Assembly (NCBI RefSeq): GCF_012939955.1 | Contig: NZ_SPMY01000001.1 | Coordinates: 1 to 64,000 of the forward strand | Reading direction: 5' to 3' | DNA: 64,000 nucleotides | Source: Candidatus Accumulibacter phosphatis | GTDB taxonomy: Bacteria; Pseudomonadota; Gammaproteobacteria; Burkholderiales; Rhodocyclaceae | Part shown: positions 41,482 through 51,514 of the stretch, in pieces | How the letters are laid out: every line of letters starts with the position of its first letter | Numbering within the stretch: position 1 is the stretch's first letter | Made by a program: the position numbers and the translations under genes | Notes under the pieces: model-generated | Told to the model about the DNA's origin: nothing | Database searches by the model: none | Seen by the model: only the letters and a program-made list of their open reading frames with translations

Positions 41482-41973
41482 ACGGAGCGCCATGGATGCG
41501 GGCATCCACACGTGGCTTGACGGCAAGGCCGGCTTGATCTGTGACCGGAGTGAGCATTCTGGCTCCTGCCACACGTAGATCCTGCCCTGCCTGCTCCGCA
41601 GGTCGCCGGAAAATCGACGCTGCCTCGCCTATCGCCCCTGACGGCATCGAAACGCTCGACCACGCCGAGACCGAAACCGACTACTCGTCGACCCGGTCCA
41701 CCGCTTCACAGGCCAGCCCGATCCGGCGGTCAGCCTCTCCCTGAGATCGGTCTCGAGGTGCTCGACAAATCAGTTCTGAGCAGGCCCTTCGTCGGCACAC
41801 AAGCGACCCACAGCGCGATGAAACTGATTCTCGTCGCGCACGAGAAATCAGTCCCCAGACTACTCGAACGCACGAGCTGAGAGATCACAGCGCCGAAGGC
41901 TCATCCTGTGAGCTTGCCGGTCGCTATCCGGCAGTCATCTGCCGGCAATGGCGCCGGACGAACAGGTAACTCC
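41482..41973. other. 492-base interval with no supported gene
   Basis: Several short open frames, none with recognisable domains. It lies between the YbjQ-like gene and a broken vWA gene, and is probably a scar from deletion at the element/defence-island junction. Confidence 0.5.
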
Positions 41974-42846
41974 ATGAAAAAAAAATATCCCCCGCTCCGC
42001 ATCCAACCACCCAAACCGGCCGTCATCGCCGGCGTTGGCCAGACGCTACCGGTCCTCATCCGCGTCCAGGCGCCCGATCCCGAGCAGACGGCGACGAAGG
42101 CAAGCCGGCCCTATCATCTCGCCCTGGTCATCGAACGTCCCGGTTCGATGTCCGGGCCGCCGCTGGCCGAAGCGGTGCGCCGCGCCAGGCACATCGTCGA
42201 TCAGCTGCAAGCCACCGACAGCGCAGCGCTTGTAGTCTTCGACGACTGCGTGCAGACCCTGGTCCCGGCCCGCCCGGTCGGTGACCGTCAGGCGCTGCAC
42301 CTGGCCCTGTCGCAAGTCCATAGCAGCGGTTCGACCAACCTGCACGGTGGCTGGCAGACGCCGACGGCCTCCTGCTCGACGCCGGCCAGGCAGCGCTGGC
42401 GCGCGCCATCCTGCTCTCCGACGGCAACGCCAGTATCGGCAAGATCACCGACACTGCCGCGCTCTCCGGACAGGCAGCCGTCACCGCCGCGACACCCGGG
42501 GGCGCGCCGACAGCTTGCACACGCTACGGAAGCGCTTGCCGCGTGGAAGCCGGGCGAGGAACTGTGGGAAATGGTCTTCCAGCTGGCCAACGATAAAGCG
42601 CGCGCAACGGGAGAAAATGACCTGGTCCCGAATTGGATCGCACCAGGGCCGGTGAAGGTGCAGCGGCATGTACCCAGGCGTCCGTACACCCAAGAAGTCG
42701 AAGCTTTCAAGCGCCTGAAGCGGCAGCTCGATGCCTACCGGGTGGTGTTCGGGCAACCGCGGCAGGAAGAGCTGGTCACGCTGCTGGATCAAGCCGGGCT
42801 GGATGTCGCGCAGATGCGCGAGTGGGCGGTAGATCTGTCGCCGTGA
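41974..42846 (+). pseudogene. Broken vWA-domain gene joined to a helicase-like C-terminal fragment
   Basis: It starts MKKKYPPLRIQPPKP after a nine-A run. Seen: vWA-like residues in the first frame (HLALVIERPGSMSG, DQLQATDSAALVVFDD, SGSTNLHGGW) to about 42355. The frame one base off continues ADGLLLDAGQAALARAILLS + DGNASIGKIT to ~42490. The first frame then returns with KPGEELWEMVFQLANDKAR and AYRVVFGQPRQEELVTLL. The MIDAS motif DxSxS reads ExPxS. The final ~110 residues resemble the C-terminus of large helicases more than vWA proteins (impression only). I read it as a frameshifted, fused remnant. Confidence 0.5.
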
Positions 42847-42996
42847 GCGTGGCGACATCGTGAGCCCAGGCCAGCCTGAAATACGCTTGAGAGGCGAGCC
42901 ACTTCTGCATGAACTCCCCAGGCAAGCTGTGGCGGGCGTCGAATGCAAGCGACATTGGAGCTGGGTGCCGTCGGCCACAACAACATCGCCCTTCAT

Positions 42997-45084
42997 CTAA
43001 TAGCGGACGAGCGTCGCCAATCTCTTCGCTCTGGTCATCGCCACGTACTGAAGACGCTGCAGGTCGTCCGCGCTCGCTTTCAGGCCGCGGCAATCCTGAG
43101 GGATCAACAAGACCACCTCGTCGAATTCAAGACCTTTGGCGCGATGCATCGTCGAGATGCGCACCGACCTGGAGTCGGGGTTGTCACGCTCGTCCGGACC
43201 CAGGATCGTGGTCGATATCTTTCCAGCCTTCAAGGCTGCCTGGACGGCAGCTGCATCCTGTCTGGTGGGCACAATCACACAAACGGAACGTGCTTCGGCG
43301 AGGCCTGCCTGAACGATCGGCAGCAAGCTGGAGAGCGAGTCCTCCAGATGCTGGAAAGCAAGGGTCCTGGGGACCGGGCCGTGTGAAAGCGACTTGTAGC
43401 GCTTGACCTCGTCAGAACCTTCATCGAGATCATCGACCTCGCAACCTTCCAGCGTGGCAACCGCCAGCCGACGGATTTCCTCCGTCGTGCGATAGTTGAG
43501 ATACAACTTGCGCGACCGGCCTCTGATATTGATGCCTGACGAACTCATCGACGCGCGATTCCGCGGGTAGATGCGCTGATGGCCATCGCCGACAAACAAA
43601 AGATCGTTGGGCCCTTCCGGCACCATCGCACGCAGCAGCCGCAGTGCTTGGGGCCCGAAATCTTGAGTTTCATCAGCAATGACCGCAGAGTACGTTGCTG
43701 GTTTGTCCCTGAGCAGGGCCGCGGCATCGCGATAGGCGTCATCGACTTCCTTCAGCTTGCGACTGGCCAGCTGAGCCCGGTATTCTTCAAAGACGGGCCA
43801 GATGGCATCGCGCTTGCCACGAGTCAGTACCACACCCCTTCCCGTCCTCCTGGCCTGGCGATAGTCATCGCGCGAGTTGATTCCCTGCGCCAGCACAACC
43901 CGCTCAAGCTCATCCTCATAGAAGTCGGGTGGCAAGGCAAGGGCGGTGTCCTGGAGAGTCAGCGCACGTTGCCATGCTTCCGCCGCTTCCCCTTTCTTGC
44001 GGTTGTAGATGATTTGATGATCGTACTTGTAACGACGAAGAAAGCCATGCACCCAGGCATCGAGATTTTTCACCTCGATCTTCTGCATGACACTCGGGCT
44101 GCAGAAGGATTTCAGATTCTCCTCAATGTCTGCTGCCAGATTGCGCGTGAATGTCGTAAAGAAAACCTTCTTCTCGGTCGTGGCCCGATTCTCGGCAAGC
44201 CATTTCGCCCGATGCATGGCCAGAACCGTCTTGCCGGTCCCCGCGCCTCCCAGCACCCGCACCGGACCGCCACGATCCCCTTGCGCCAGCTTGCGTTGGG
44301 TCGGATGCAGGAAAACCCGCCATTGCGAGAGCGGCGAGTTCAGCATGGCGGCCATCGTCTCCTCATCGGCGACCACCACGAAGCGGGATTGCGATTCCGC
44401 CGTCTCGATGGCCGTTGCAAAGTCTTCCGTATCGATTGTGCGGTCGACACGGGTTTCCCGTGCGATCAGCACATCGGATACGGTATCGCCGGCGGCAATC
44501 AAGAACAAACCCTCGTAGGCCTCAACCGGCAGCAGGCCTTGCACGGCATCCAGTTCCAACTCGGTGTGGATGGATCTGACTTGCCCCAGGAGATCCTCCG
44601 GAGTGCCAAGGCTCAGCAAGTCCGCATCCGACAGGGCGGCGAACAGGGCCGTCTGCCGCTGTTCCCCTTGGTTCTCCTGCGGCGCCGCCGACGGTCTGGA
44701 CGTGGCCTGACGGGCCCGTTCCAATGCCGGCTCCACGAGGCTTTCGACGGCAAACACCTGGAGCGCGCCGGTCGTCGGGTTCACCGCGACACGTCGTCCT
44801 TCCGCCCATCGGTAGGCATCGTCATGGTGATCCACGTACATCAGCACGTAAACGTCCCCGGCGGGTGGTTTGAAGACAATGCCACGCCAGTCCCGGTCGA
44901 TACGCACAGACTTCAGATTCCGGTCACGGGCACCATGGATCGGCTCGTAGTTGATGCCACTGGAGGTGGGATCACTCTGAAAACGCAGTGCCCACCGCAA
45001 CACCTTCCCCTGCACGGCGGCTGTCAGGGTGGCCAGATTGGCCAGAAAATCCTGCGCCAACGCCACTTTTGGTTTGAAAGTCAT
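42997..45084 (-). CDS. UvrD-like SF1 helicase with N-terminal RelE-like domain
   Basis: 695 residues. Seen: residues ~8-110 have the RelE/ParE toxin-like pattern (KSVRIDRDWRGIVFK, VYVLMYVDHHDDAYRWA). Walker A GGAGTGKT follows (~278-285), then FFTTFTRNLA, Walker B IADETQDFG (~467-475), YLNYRTTEEIRRLA, and the SF1 motif RISTMHRAKGLEFDEV with AMTRAKRLATL at the end. The start overlaps the upstream helicase stop (ATGA). It is last in the six-gene defence operon. Known: RelE-UvrD fusions exist in genomes, but their role is unclear. The RelE part could be a toxin, an RNA/ribosome sensor or only a structural domain. Confidence 0.85.
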   Translation of the reverse strand: MTFKPKVALAQDFLANLATLTAAVQGKVLRWALRFQSDPTSSGINYEPIHGARDRNLKSVRIDRDWRGIVFKPPAGDVYVLMYVDHHDDAYRWAEGRRVAVNPTTGALQVFAVESLVEPALERARQATSRPSAAPQENQGEQRQTALFAALSDADLLSLGTPEDLLGQVRSIHTELELDAVQGLLPVEAYEGLFLIAAGDTVSDVLIARETRVDRTIDTEDFATAIETAESQSRFVVVADEETMAAMLNSPLSQWRVFLHPTQRKLAQGDRGGPVRVLGGAGTGKTVLAMHRAKWLAENRATTEKKVFFTTFTRNLAADIEENLKSFCSPSVMQKIEVKNLDAWVHGFLRRYKYDHQIIYNRKKGEAAEAWQRALTLQDTALALPPDFYEDELERVVLAQGINSRDDYRQARRTGRGVVLTRGKRDAIWPVFEEYRAQLASRKLKEVDDAYRDAAALLRDKPATYSAVIADETQDFGPQALRLLRAMVPEGPNDLLFVGDGHQRIYPRNRASMSSSGINIRGRSRKLYLNYRTTEEIRRLAVATLEGCEVDDLDEGSDEVKRYKSLSHGPVPRTLAFQHLEDSLSSLLPIVQAGLAEARSVCVIVPTRQDAAAVQAALKAGKISTTILGPDERDNPDSRSVRISTMHRAKGLEFDEVVLLIPQDCRGLKASADDLQRLQYVAMTRAKRLATLVRY

Positions 45085-48000
45085 ACCTGAACCTCCTGCT
45101 GTGTTGTTTCTTGCGTGCCATGATTGCCGAGCGCATCAGCCAGCTCTTGAGCCCACTGGCCATCGGCCACCAATGTCTTCCATCCATTGCCCTGCCAGAC
45201 GGTTGCACCATCCGCCTGGGCTGGCATCAAGAGCACCAGCTTGCGCGCAACCCAGGCCAGTTCGGCTTCAGCGACCACATCACCGGCTTGTTCCAGTTCG
45301 TAGCCCACTTCATCAGGGAGTGGCAAGCCGGCATCCATCAACACCCGCAAGCCCTCGGCCAGGGAACCCATGGCCTGTTCCATGACGGCCGCCCAGGCCG
45401 CCGCGTGGGCTGCCCCCTGCGCGCTTGATGCGGGCGACGCCCCCTTGGCAAAAGCGAACACGGCATGATCACCGGCCTCCAACCCATCCTGTGTGGCCAG
45501 CAGGACACCCGGCAGAGTCTGGAATATGTTGAACAACCATAGCCATCGCCGCCAGACCATATGCCGCTCGGGTTCATCGTGAAGATGCGCATCGTTGAAG
45601 ATGACGAACCCCGGGCTGACAGGAATGGCAACCGACAAATTCGCTAACTCGCGTGGCCACCAATAGCGCAGTTTCAAGGAAGCTTCATTCACATTGCCAC
45701 AGGGAACACTCTGGGCGGGATGCTCACAATGCGCGTTATCCAGCACTTCCCAGAAGCTCAGCAGCTGGTTTCGCGCCTCCTCGAGAGGGGCGTTTTGCGG
45801 GTGTGGAAGCATGCGGAAGGCAGTGGCGCCGGCATTACGGGCCACTTTTCCGGCCTGTTGATCCCCTCCTGCCACGCCTCCCCCTCCTGGCGGCTTGCCC
45901 AGCCACTGCAGCAGGACAGCCACGGCGTGCCGCATCCAGAGCTCGTCGTCCAGCATGGAACGAAGCGGCGCGGGGAGTTTGAGTTTTTCATTGAAGCACA
46001 TCGACTCCAGGCAGTCAGCCAGGTTCGAATCCAGCGTCCCGTCCATCGCCGCCTGGACATCCTCCCAGGTCAGCGACCAGACCCAGAATTTGCCGCTCGC
46101 CACCAGGGCACTGCGCTTGTGGGCATCCTCTCGGGTCGAGTTCTGATGGTGGGCCCAGCCGTCACAAAAGATGGCGATGGGACGCCTTGGCGATTTGCTC
46201 TGCGTCGGCCACAGCACAAAGTCTGGTCGACATGCCACCTTGATCCCGTCGCTGGGACCCAGATCAACCTGCGGCTCTACCCAATAGCGCTGCTCACCGA
46301 CCTCGAGCAGATAGCCGGATTTGCCCTGAACAATATCCTGCACCAGCTTCACAAACGGCAGCCCACCGACGCCACTCAGGCGGCGCAGGCTCTCGATGAA
46401 GCGTGCCTCAAGCTCCGAATCGAAGTTGGGATTGATGTAAATGTCGGCAACCGAGGCAACACGCTCCAACTGCCCCAGCCTGTCCACCAACTGCTCCAGT
46501 ATGGCTCTCGCCCGATCACGCGACACCAGCGCCATCGCGCGCCCCAGGCGGTACTGATAGACGCAGCGATAGCAGCCATCCTTTTCGGGATCCGCGTTGC
46601 AGGAACACGCGCCCAGCTGAGTCAGTGCCAGGCAAAACAACTTAAGCAGCGTTTGCGCTTCATTGGCGAGCAATTCATGCAAGTAGCCCGTGCCGCCGGG
46701 CACCGAGTCGTAAAGCATCACATACTGCCGATTCGCAGCACCGTCCTGACCTTTCTCCTCTTGCGTCACCATCCGCAGATGATCGACCTTGCCGCCAAAT
46801 CGCTTCTTGAGACCAATCCGCAGCGCTGCCATGAAGGACTGAACAGAAGCCTCATCGACGCCAGACCGGGTGTAGGGCACGAGAATCCGCAAGGCTTCCG
46901 ACGAAAACTCGCGGTACAGGTAGAGGCAGTCGATGATGTTTTCCGGGTCGGCGCTACCGCGCTTCTCGCAGTCAAAGGCGTGGAACTGAACCAGCTCGCG
47001 TTCGCGGGCATTGCGCGGCGCCCTCTGGATCTGCCCGCAATGCTTGCAGAGCTTGAATCCCGGGCGCGGCTTCTGTTGCCCGGCCACGGCGTAGGACTCA
47101 CCCGGCTTGGTGGGTTCGCCAAAATTCACATCCCTGAAAACCACCCGCTCGATGAATTCGAAACCAAAAGGCATATCCGGCGCCGCCAGCCGGTACGCTT
47201 CCCTGATGTCCCTGATCTCGAAATCGGCCAGCATCTGACGCACATAGAACTTCGGCTCGCGGTCTTCTGCGCTATCGTCAATCCGCACGTCTGTATCGTT
47301 GCTGTTGGCAATCGCCTGTTTGAAACGAAGCAGCTGCTGTTGCTGGGAAACATTGGCCCACATCGGATCACCGCAACGCGGACACGAGGCATGGCTGTCG
47401 GCATGGATCTCGAGATTCTCCATATGCTGGCAGGTCGGGCACATCCGCCACCGTTCTAGCGAAGACAGACTGACATTTATCTGGTCGATCTCGACGCGTC
47501 GCTGGTTGGCGTAGAACACGTTTTCCGGCGCAAACTCGGAGAGTGCCGATTGCGCCGGTCGTTCATAGCGCTCGGCAGGCAAAGAAATGTAGGTCGTGGA
47601 ATTCTCCGGATCATCGCTGCCCTTTTTCCGCCAAAGCAGGGACTTCAGCTCGACCCCTGCTTCCGGGAAAGCGTAATTCGGGATCATCCCCGCATCGGTC
47701 AGCGTGTTCAGCAGGTCACGCTGGTTGATCTCCTTGACCAACTCCAAAGCTTTCTGCCGCTCGCGTTCGAGATGGTCGATCTCGTCCCGGGTGGCCTCAT
47801 CCTGCGGACGTGTCTTCAGTCCCTTGATCTGCTTCCTGATCGACACCCCGCGATCGCGATGCGTCTTGCGTTCCCTGGCCAGTTCCTCGAGAAGCTTGCT
47901 CAGGCGAAGGCGGAGGGCATCGTCTTCCTCGTTACCCTGCATGAAGCCCCGCAAGCGAGCCGCGACCCGATCATCGAGGTCTTCACCCAACAGCGCCATG

Positions 48001-51000
48001 AAGCCGCCCAGCAAGCGCTCTTCGTGAACCAGGATGTACTCGAGAAAAGTGTAAGGGAAACGTGTCTGATCCAGGCTGTCGCGCGCATTGAGCGCATCCT
48101 GGGTCTTGTCTGGCAGTGCCGTATCGGGAATGCCCGATCCGACCCAGTCATCGAGGCAGAACGCGAACATCTGCCGGCGCAGCACTTCGGCAGCCTTCAG
48201 GAAGATCCCCGGCGGTACCACCTCACCCTGCAACATCTCGTCTGTGTCTTCAAAGAAGTACAGGTCGTGCGGACTCGCGCCGTCGGCCAGGGTGGCCGTA
48301 AACGCATTGCCGTCGCGTCGCCCGGCCCGTCCGATGCGCTGCAGGTAGCTGGCCTGGTTCGGCGGCACTGCACAGAGCAATACCGACGACAGATCGCCTA
48401 TGTCGACCCCCATCTCGAGTGTAGGCGTTGCCGACAACAGGTTTTCGTACCAGGGCTGCGGATCCCTGGCCTTGAAGCGAAGCTCCAGAGCCTCGCGCTG
48501 ATCCCTTTGCAGCAAACCGGTATGTTCCGCAGAAAACACCCGCCGCAGGTCGCCGCGGCTGAAGCGTCTGGCCAGCCAGCCGCCAGCATCGACGCGCTCG
48601 GCATAGGTTTCCTGCGAGGCATCCAGGCAGGGCATGCCCAGCAAGGCTTCCGCCGAATCGGCAGGAACGGTCAGGGCACGCTTTCCCTGCGCTGACACGA
48701 GTCGTTCAAGCCGGGTTTCGATGAGCAATGCCGCCGGGTTCAAGGCGACCACAGCGAAGGCCTGCGCGTCGATGCGCAACAGCACGCCTTCCTGAACAAG
48801 GGCCTCGATCGCCCGCGTGTAGATGGCCTCCTCCGCCTTGGCGGGCAGCAATCCTTGCGCGCCCAGGGTTGCCAATAGCCAGGTCTGAAAGAAGGTCGCC
48901 GCCTGCGGATTCACCAGGTGGTCAAAACCGCGTTCCCGCCCCAGCGACAGGAAAACCGGGTGCGGGGTGCGCTCCCCCATGCCCGGCAGCCACTCGCCGC
49001 GTCCCTGCGTGCGAGTAAAGGCGAAAATATTGCCGTCACGGGCATAGGCCATCAACTCCGACATGGCCACCGCGCCACGCTGTCGCAAATGGCAGACAAA
49101 GCCCCACAGCCAGTGCACGACGGTCCGTCGGACGGCATGGCGAATGCCGAAACTTTCCTGCAGAACCGGCAACAGCGCATCGGCTGCCCGCTCGATGTCT
49201 GCCAGCCGGGGAGCCAGCGTTGCCTTGCCGATCGCGTCCAGATTGCGTCCGCGCCGACTGAGGTAGGTGAATTCGGCAAAGGCCTGCCAGCGCAGGCGTT
49301 TCCTGACCCGTTCCGGCAAGTGGCTGGCTTGTGGCAAGCTGTCGTGCGTCTGCATCGATACGGCCCAATCCCGCTGCCACATCATGTTTGGCCCGATGAA
49401 CTCCGCAACAAAGCGCTCCACAGGCATCGCCAGCGGCGAGTCTTCCTCCTGCCACAGGCTGGCCGCCTTCTCGAGAAAGCTGTTCCAGGAACACTGCGGC
49501 GTCGCGACCTGGTCGATGACCTGCGCCAGGCCAGTCCGCACGGTATTGAGATAGGTGCGTGCGGTAAAGAAACCGGCACGATGCGCTGCATCCTGCACCG
49601 AGTCGGAAAACGCAATCAGCTTCTTGTCGTCATTGAACGGGCTGGCCCAGGTCTGCTCGATCGTCACTGCACCGAGGGTCGCGTTGCGCGCACCGAGCAG
49701 GAGTTGTCTGAACTTGCTGCCACAGGCCGGGCAGGTGGGATCGTGCCAGGGATGCGTGATGCCCGCTTTCGTGGTCGTCGTGCGGCTTGCCGTCACCCGG
49801 AAAACCGCCACCAGGTCGCCGTGCCCGCAGGCAGCGCATTCGCCGGGTCCACTCTGCAGATGGCCACACTGGGTACACACCCGCTGGGCTATCCCGTCGC
49901 ACAGCGGCCGGCTCAGGCCCGCCGGGGAATACAGGCGCAAGGCTTCCGGCTGCCCGGAGAACCAGGTGTTGTAGATCTCGTCGAGATCGGTCGACAGCCT
50001 CGACTGACCGCTGGGCAAACGGCTCAACCAGCCGGTGGTGTGGCAATCCGCGCATTGCAGCAGCGGCAGATAGAGCTTGCCGGGCTCGCGCTTGACGTCG
50101 CTCTCGGCCCGCAACTCAATCCCCTCCGGGTCACTGCGAAGCTGCGTGACCATGCGCCGCAACTCGCGCATCCACAACTGCACGCGCAGAGTGACCAGCG
50201 GCTGGCCGTTCGCATCGCGGGCCCAGGCGACGAGCACCAGCAAGGCATCGAGCACCTTGCCGATGTGCGGCCGCGCCACCTCCGGCAAGGGGCCCTGCAT
50301 CTGCTCCTGCAACTCAACCAGCGAGACGATCCGGCCCCTGATCAGCTTCAGCAGGTTGATGAACAGCAAGTGCTTCTTGAGCATTTCTCCCAAGGCGCTG
50401 CGCCAGTCGCGGTCATTGACGTCGCCCGGCGGCGCCACGCCGGGAAAAAACAGCCGAAACCAGGCCTCGACCGCCGCCGCCGGCGACGGATAGCGATCCG
50501 CATCGAGAAGCACATCGAAGTCGGGTCGTGGATGGAGCACATGCTCGATCACGCCGTCCCCCAGAAACTCGATCTCGTCCAGGCGGTTTTCGGTGACCAC
50601 CGACTCGGGCGGGAAACCCACCCCAAAAATTTGCCGGGCGTACTCCCGCAAGGGCGCTGTATCGGCGTTGCCACCCAGGGTGGCCGACGTGCCCGCGCAA
50701 ATCAGGTGACCGTCCGGCGTCTGAAGACGCGCCCGCAGGCGGCGCAAGAGCAAGGCCAGGTCGGTTCCCTGCGCACCGTCGAAAGTGTGCAGCTCGTCGA
50801 CCACCACATAGCGCAGGGTTTCGGCGGTATTCTTCGTCCAGAGCAGTCGATCCTTGGGGCGGATCAGCAGGTAGTCGAGCATCTTGTAGTTGGTCAGCAG
50901 GATATCGGGCGGTTCCTTGCGCAGCGTCTCGCGGTCGGTGATCACGCTGCTCGCGGTCATGGCCATCAGCCCCCGGCCATCCTTTCCGGAGCGCCCACCC

Positions 51001-51506
51001 ACGAACAAGCCGACGCGCAGCCCCTTGAAGGCCGTTGTCTCGGCGATGACCTGCGCAAAGCGCCGGGCCTGGTCGGCCGCCAGGGCGTTCATCGGGTAGA
51101 TCACCAGAGCCTTGACGCCCGAGGTGTCGGCCTCGTCCCCCTGGCGATTGGCGCGGGCGCAATGGTCGAGCAAGGGGTACAGGAAGCATTCGGTCTTGCC
51201 GCTGCCCGTACCGGTAGCCACCAGCGTGCTGGCCGCCGCTCGGTTGCTGGTCAGGCGTTGCCACGCTGCGTCCTGATGGACGTGACCGGGGAACGCCGTC
51301 TCAAAATCCCCGAAAAATGTCCTGCCCTCAGTCCCGGTCCGGAACGGCAGCCCCATCTGGATGTAAGGCCCCTTCATCCAGCGGGCTTCGTCCTCGGTAA
51401 AGCGCTGCATGACGCCGGCGAACAGTGGGTCGGAAGGCTCGAAACCTGTGGTCAGGAAGTGCTTCAAACCATTCTGAATCTCGCGGGCGAGCAGTGAAGG
51501 CAACAT
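45081..51506 (-). CDS. Giant DEAD-like helicase + DUF1998 + PD-(D/E)XK protein (DrmA/DrmB- or DruE-like)
   Basis: 2141 residues. Seen: Walker A ATGTGSGKTE (~93-101), NALAADQARRFAQ (Ia), Walker B DELH (~235), SATLGGN (III), several CxxC zinc pairs (~490-610 and ~1355), and helicase C-terminal motifs VLLCAVPPNQASYLQRIGRA + GRRDGNAF (VI). A DUF1998 cluster CSCNADPEKDGCYRC follows (~1632), then a Vsr/DUF559-like nuclease segment RPDFVLWP...AIFCDGWAHH (~1757-1790) and a ~300-residue tail. DrmA (helicase) and DrmB (DUF1998) are separate in DISARM; Druantia DruE combines helicase and DUF1998. Gene order around it favours a DISARM-like system. The Walker-type motifs are intact. Confidence 0.88.
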   Translation of the reverse strand: MLPSLLAREIQNGLKHFLTTGFEPSDPLFAGVMQRFTEDEARWMKGPYIQMGLPFRTGTEGRTFFGDFETAFPGHVHQDAAWQRLTSNRAAASTLVATGTGSGKTECFLYPLLDHCARANRQGDEADTSGVKALVIYPMNALAADQARRFAQVIAETTAFKGLRVGLFVGGRSGKDGRGLMAMTASSVITDRETLRKEPPDILLTNYKMLDYLLIRPKDRLLWTKNTAETLRYVVVDELHTFDGAQGTDLALLLRRLRARLQTPDGHLICAGTSATLGGNADTAPLREYARQIFGVGFPPESVVTENRLDEIEFLGDGVIEHVLHPRPDFDVLLDADRYPSPAAAVEAWFRLFFPGVAPPGDVNDRDWRSALGEMLKKHLLFINLLKLIRGRIVSLVELQEQMQGPLPEVARPHIGKVLDALLVLVAWARDANGQPLVTLRVQLWMRELRRMVTQLRSDPEGIELRAESDVKREPGKLYLPLLQCADCHTTGWLSRLPSGQSRLSTDLDEIYNTWFSGQPEALRLYSPAGLSRPLCDGIAQRVCTQCGHLQSGPGECAACGHGDLVAVFRVTASRTTTTKAGITHPWHDPTCPACGSKFRQLLLGARNATLGAVTIEQTWASPFNDDKKLIAFSDSVQDAAHRAGFFTARTYLNTVRTGLAQVIDQVATPQCSWNSFLEKAASLWQEEDSPLAMPVERFVAEFIGPNMMWQRDWAVSMQTHDSLPQASHLPERVRKRLRWQAFAEFTYLSRRGRNLDAIGKATLAPRLADIERAADALLPVLQESFGIRHAVRRTVVHWLWGFVCHLRQRGAVAMSELMAYARDGNIFAFTRTQGRGEWLPGMGERTPHPVFLSLGRERGFDHLVNPQAATFFQTWLLATLGAQGLLPAKAEEAIYTRAIEALVQEGVLLRIDAQAFAVVALNPAALLIETRLERLVSAQGKRALTVPADSAEALLGMPCLDASQETYAERVDAGGWLARRFSRGDLRRVFSAEHTGLLQRDQREALELRFKARDPQPWYENLLSATPTLEMGVDIGDLSSVLLCAVPPNQASYLQRIGRAGRRDGNAFTATLADGASPHDLYFFEDTDEMLQGEVVPPGIFLKAAEVLRRQMFAFCLDDWVGSGIPDTALPDKTQDALNARDSLDQTRFPYTFLEYILVHEERLLGGFMALLGEDLDDRVAARLRGFMQGNEEDDALRLRLSKLLEELARERKTHRDRGVSIRKQIKGLKTRPQDEATRDEIDHLERERQKALELVKEINQRDLLNTLTDAGMIPNYAFPEAGVELKSLLWRKKGSDDPENSTTYISLPAERYERPAQSALSEFAPENVFYANQRRVEIDQINVSLSSLERWRMCPTCQHMENLEIHADSHASCPRCGDPMWANVSQQQQLLRFKQAIANSNDTDVRIDDSAEDREPKFYVRQMLADFEIRDIREAYRLAAPDMPFGFEFIERVVFRDVNFGEPTKPGESYAVAGQQKPRPGFKLCKHCGQIQRAPRNARERELVQFHAFDCEKRGSADPENIIDCLYLYREFSSEALRILVPYTRSGVDEASVQSFMAALRIGLKKRFGGKVDHLRMVTQEEKGQDGAANRQYVMLYDSVPGGTGYLHELLANEAQTLLKLFCLALTQLGACSCNADPEKDGCYRCVYQYRLGRAMALVSRDRARAILEQLVDRLGQLERVASVADIYINPNFDSELEARFIESLRRLSGVGGLPFVKLVQDIVQGKSGYLLEVGEQRYWVEPQVDLGPSDGIKVACRPDFVLWPTQSKSPRRPIAIFCDGWAHHQNSTREDAHKRSALVASGKFWVWSLTWEDVQAAMDGTLDSNLADCLESMCFNEKLKLPAPLRSMLDDELWMRHAVAVLLQWLGKPPGGGGVAGGDQQAGKVARNAGATAFRMLPHPQNAPLEEARNQLLSFWEVLDNAHCEHPAQSVPCGNVNEASLKLRYWWPRELANLSVAIPVSPGFVIFNDAHLHDEPERHMVWRRWLWLFNIFQTLPGVLLATQDGLEAGDHAVFAFAKGASPASSAQGAAHAAAWAAVMEQAMGSLAEGLRVLMDAGLPLPDEVGYELEQAGDVVAEAELAWVARKLVLLMPAQADGATVWQGNGWKTLVADGQWAQELADALGNHGTQETTQQEVQV

Positions 51507-51514
51507 GGGGGTGA

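Noticed and set aside
48918-51497. Long plus-strand ORF (859 aa) opposite the giant helicase
   Set aside because: High-GC antisense shadow: no domains, poor starts, and it lies wholly opposite a gene with clear helicase motifs.
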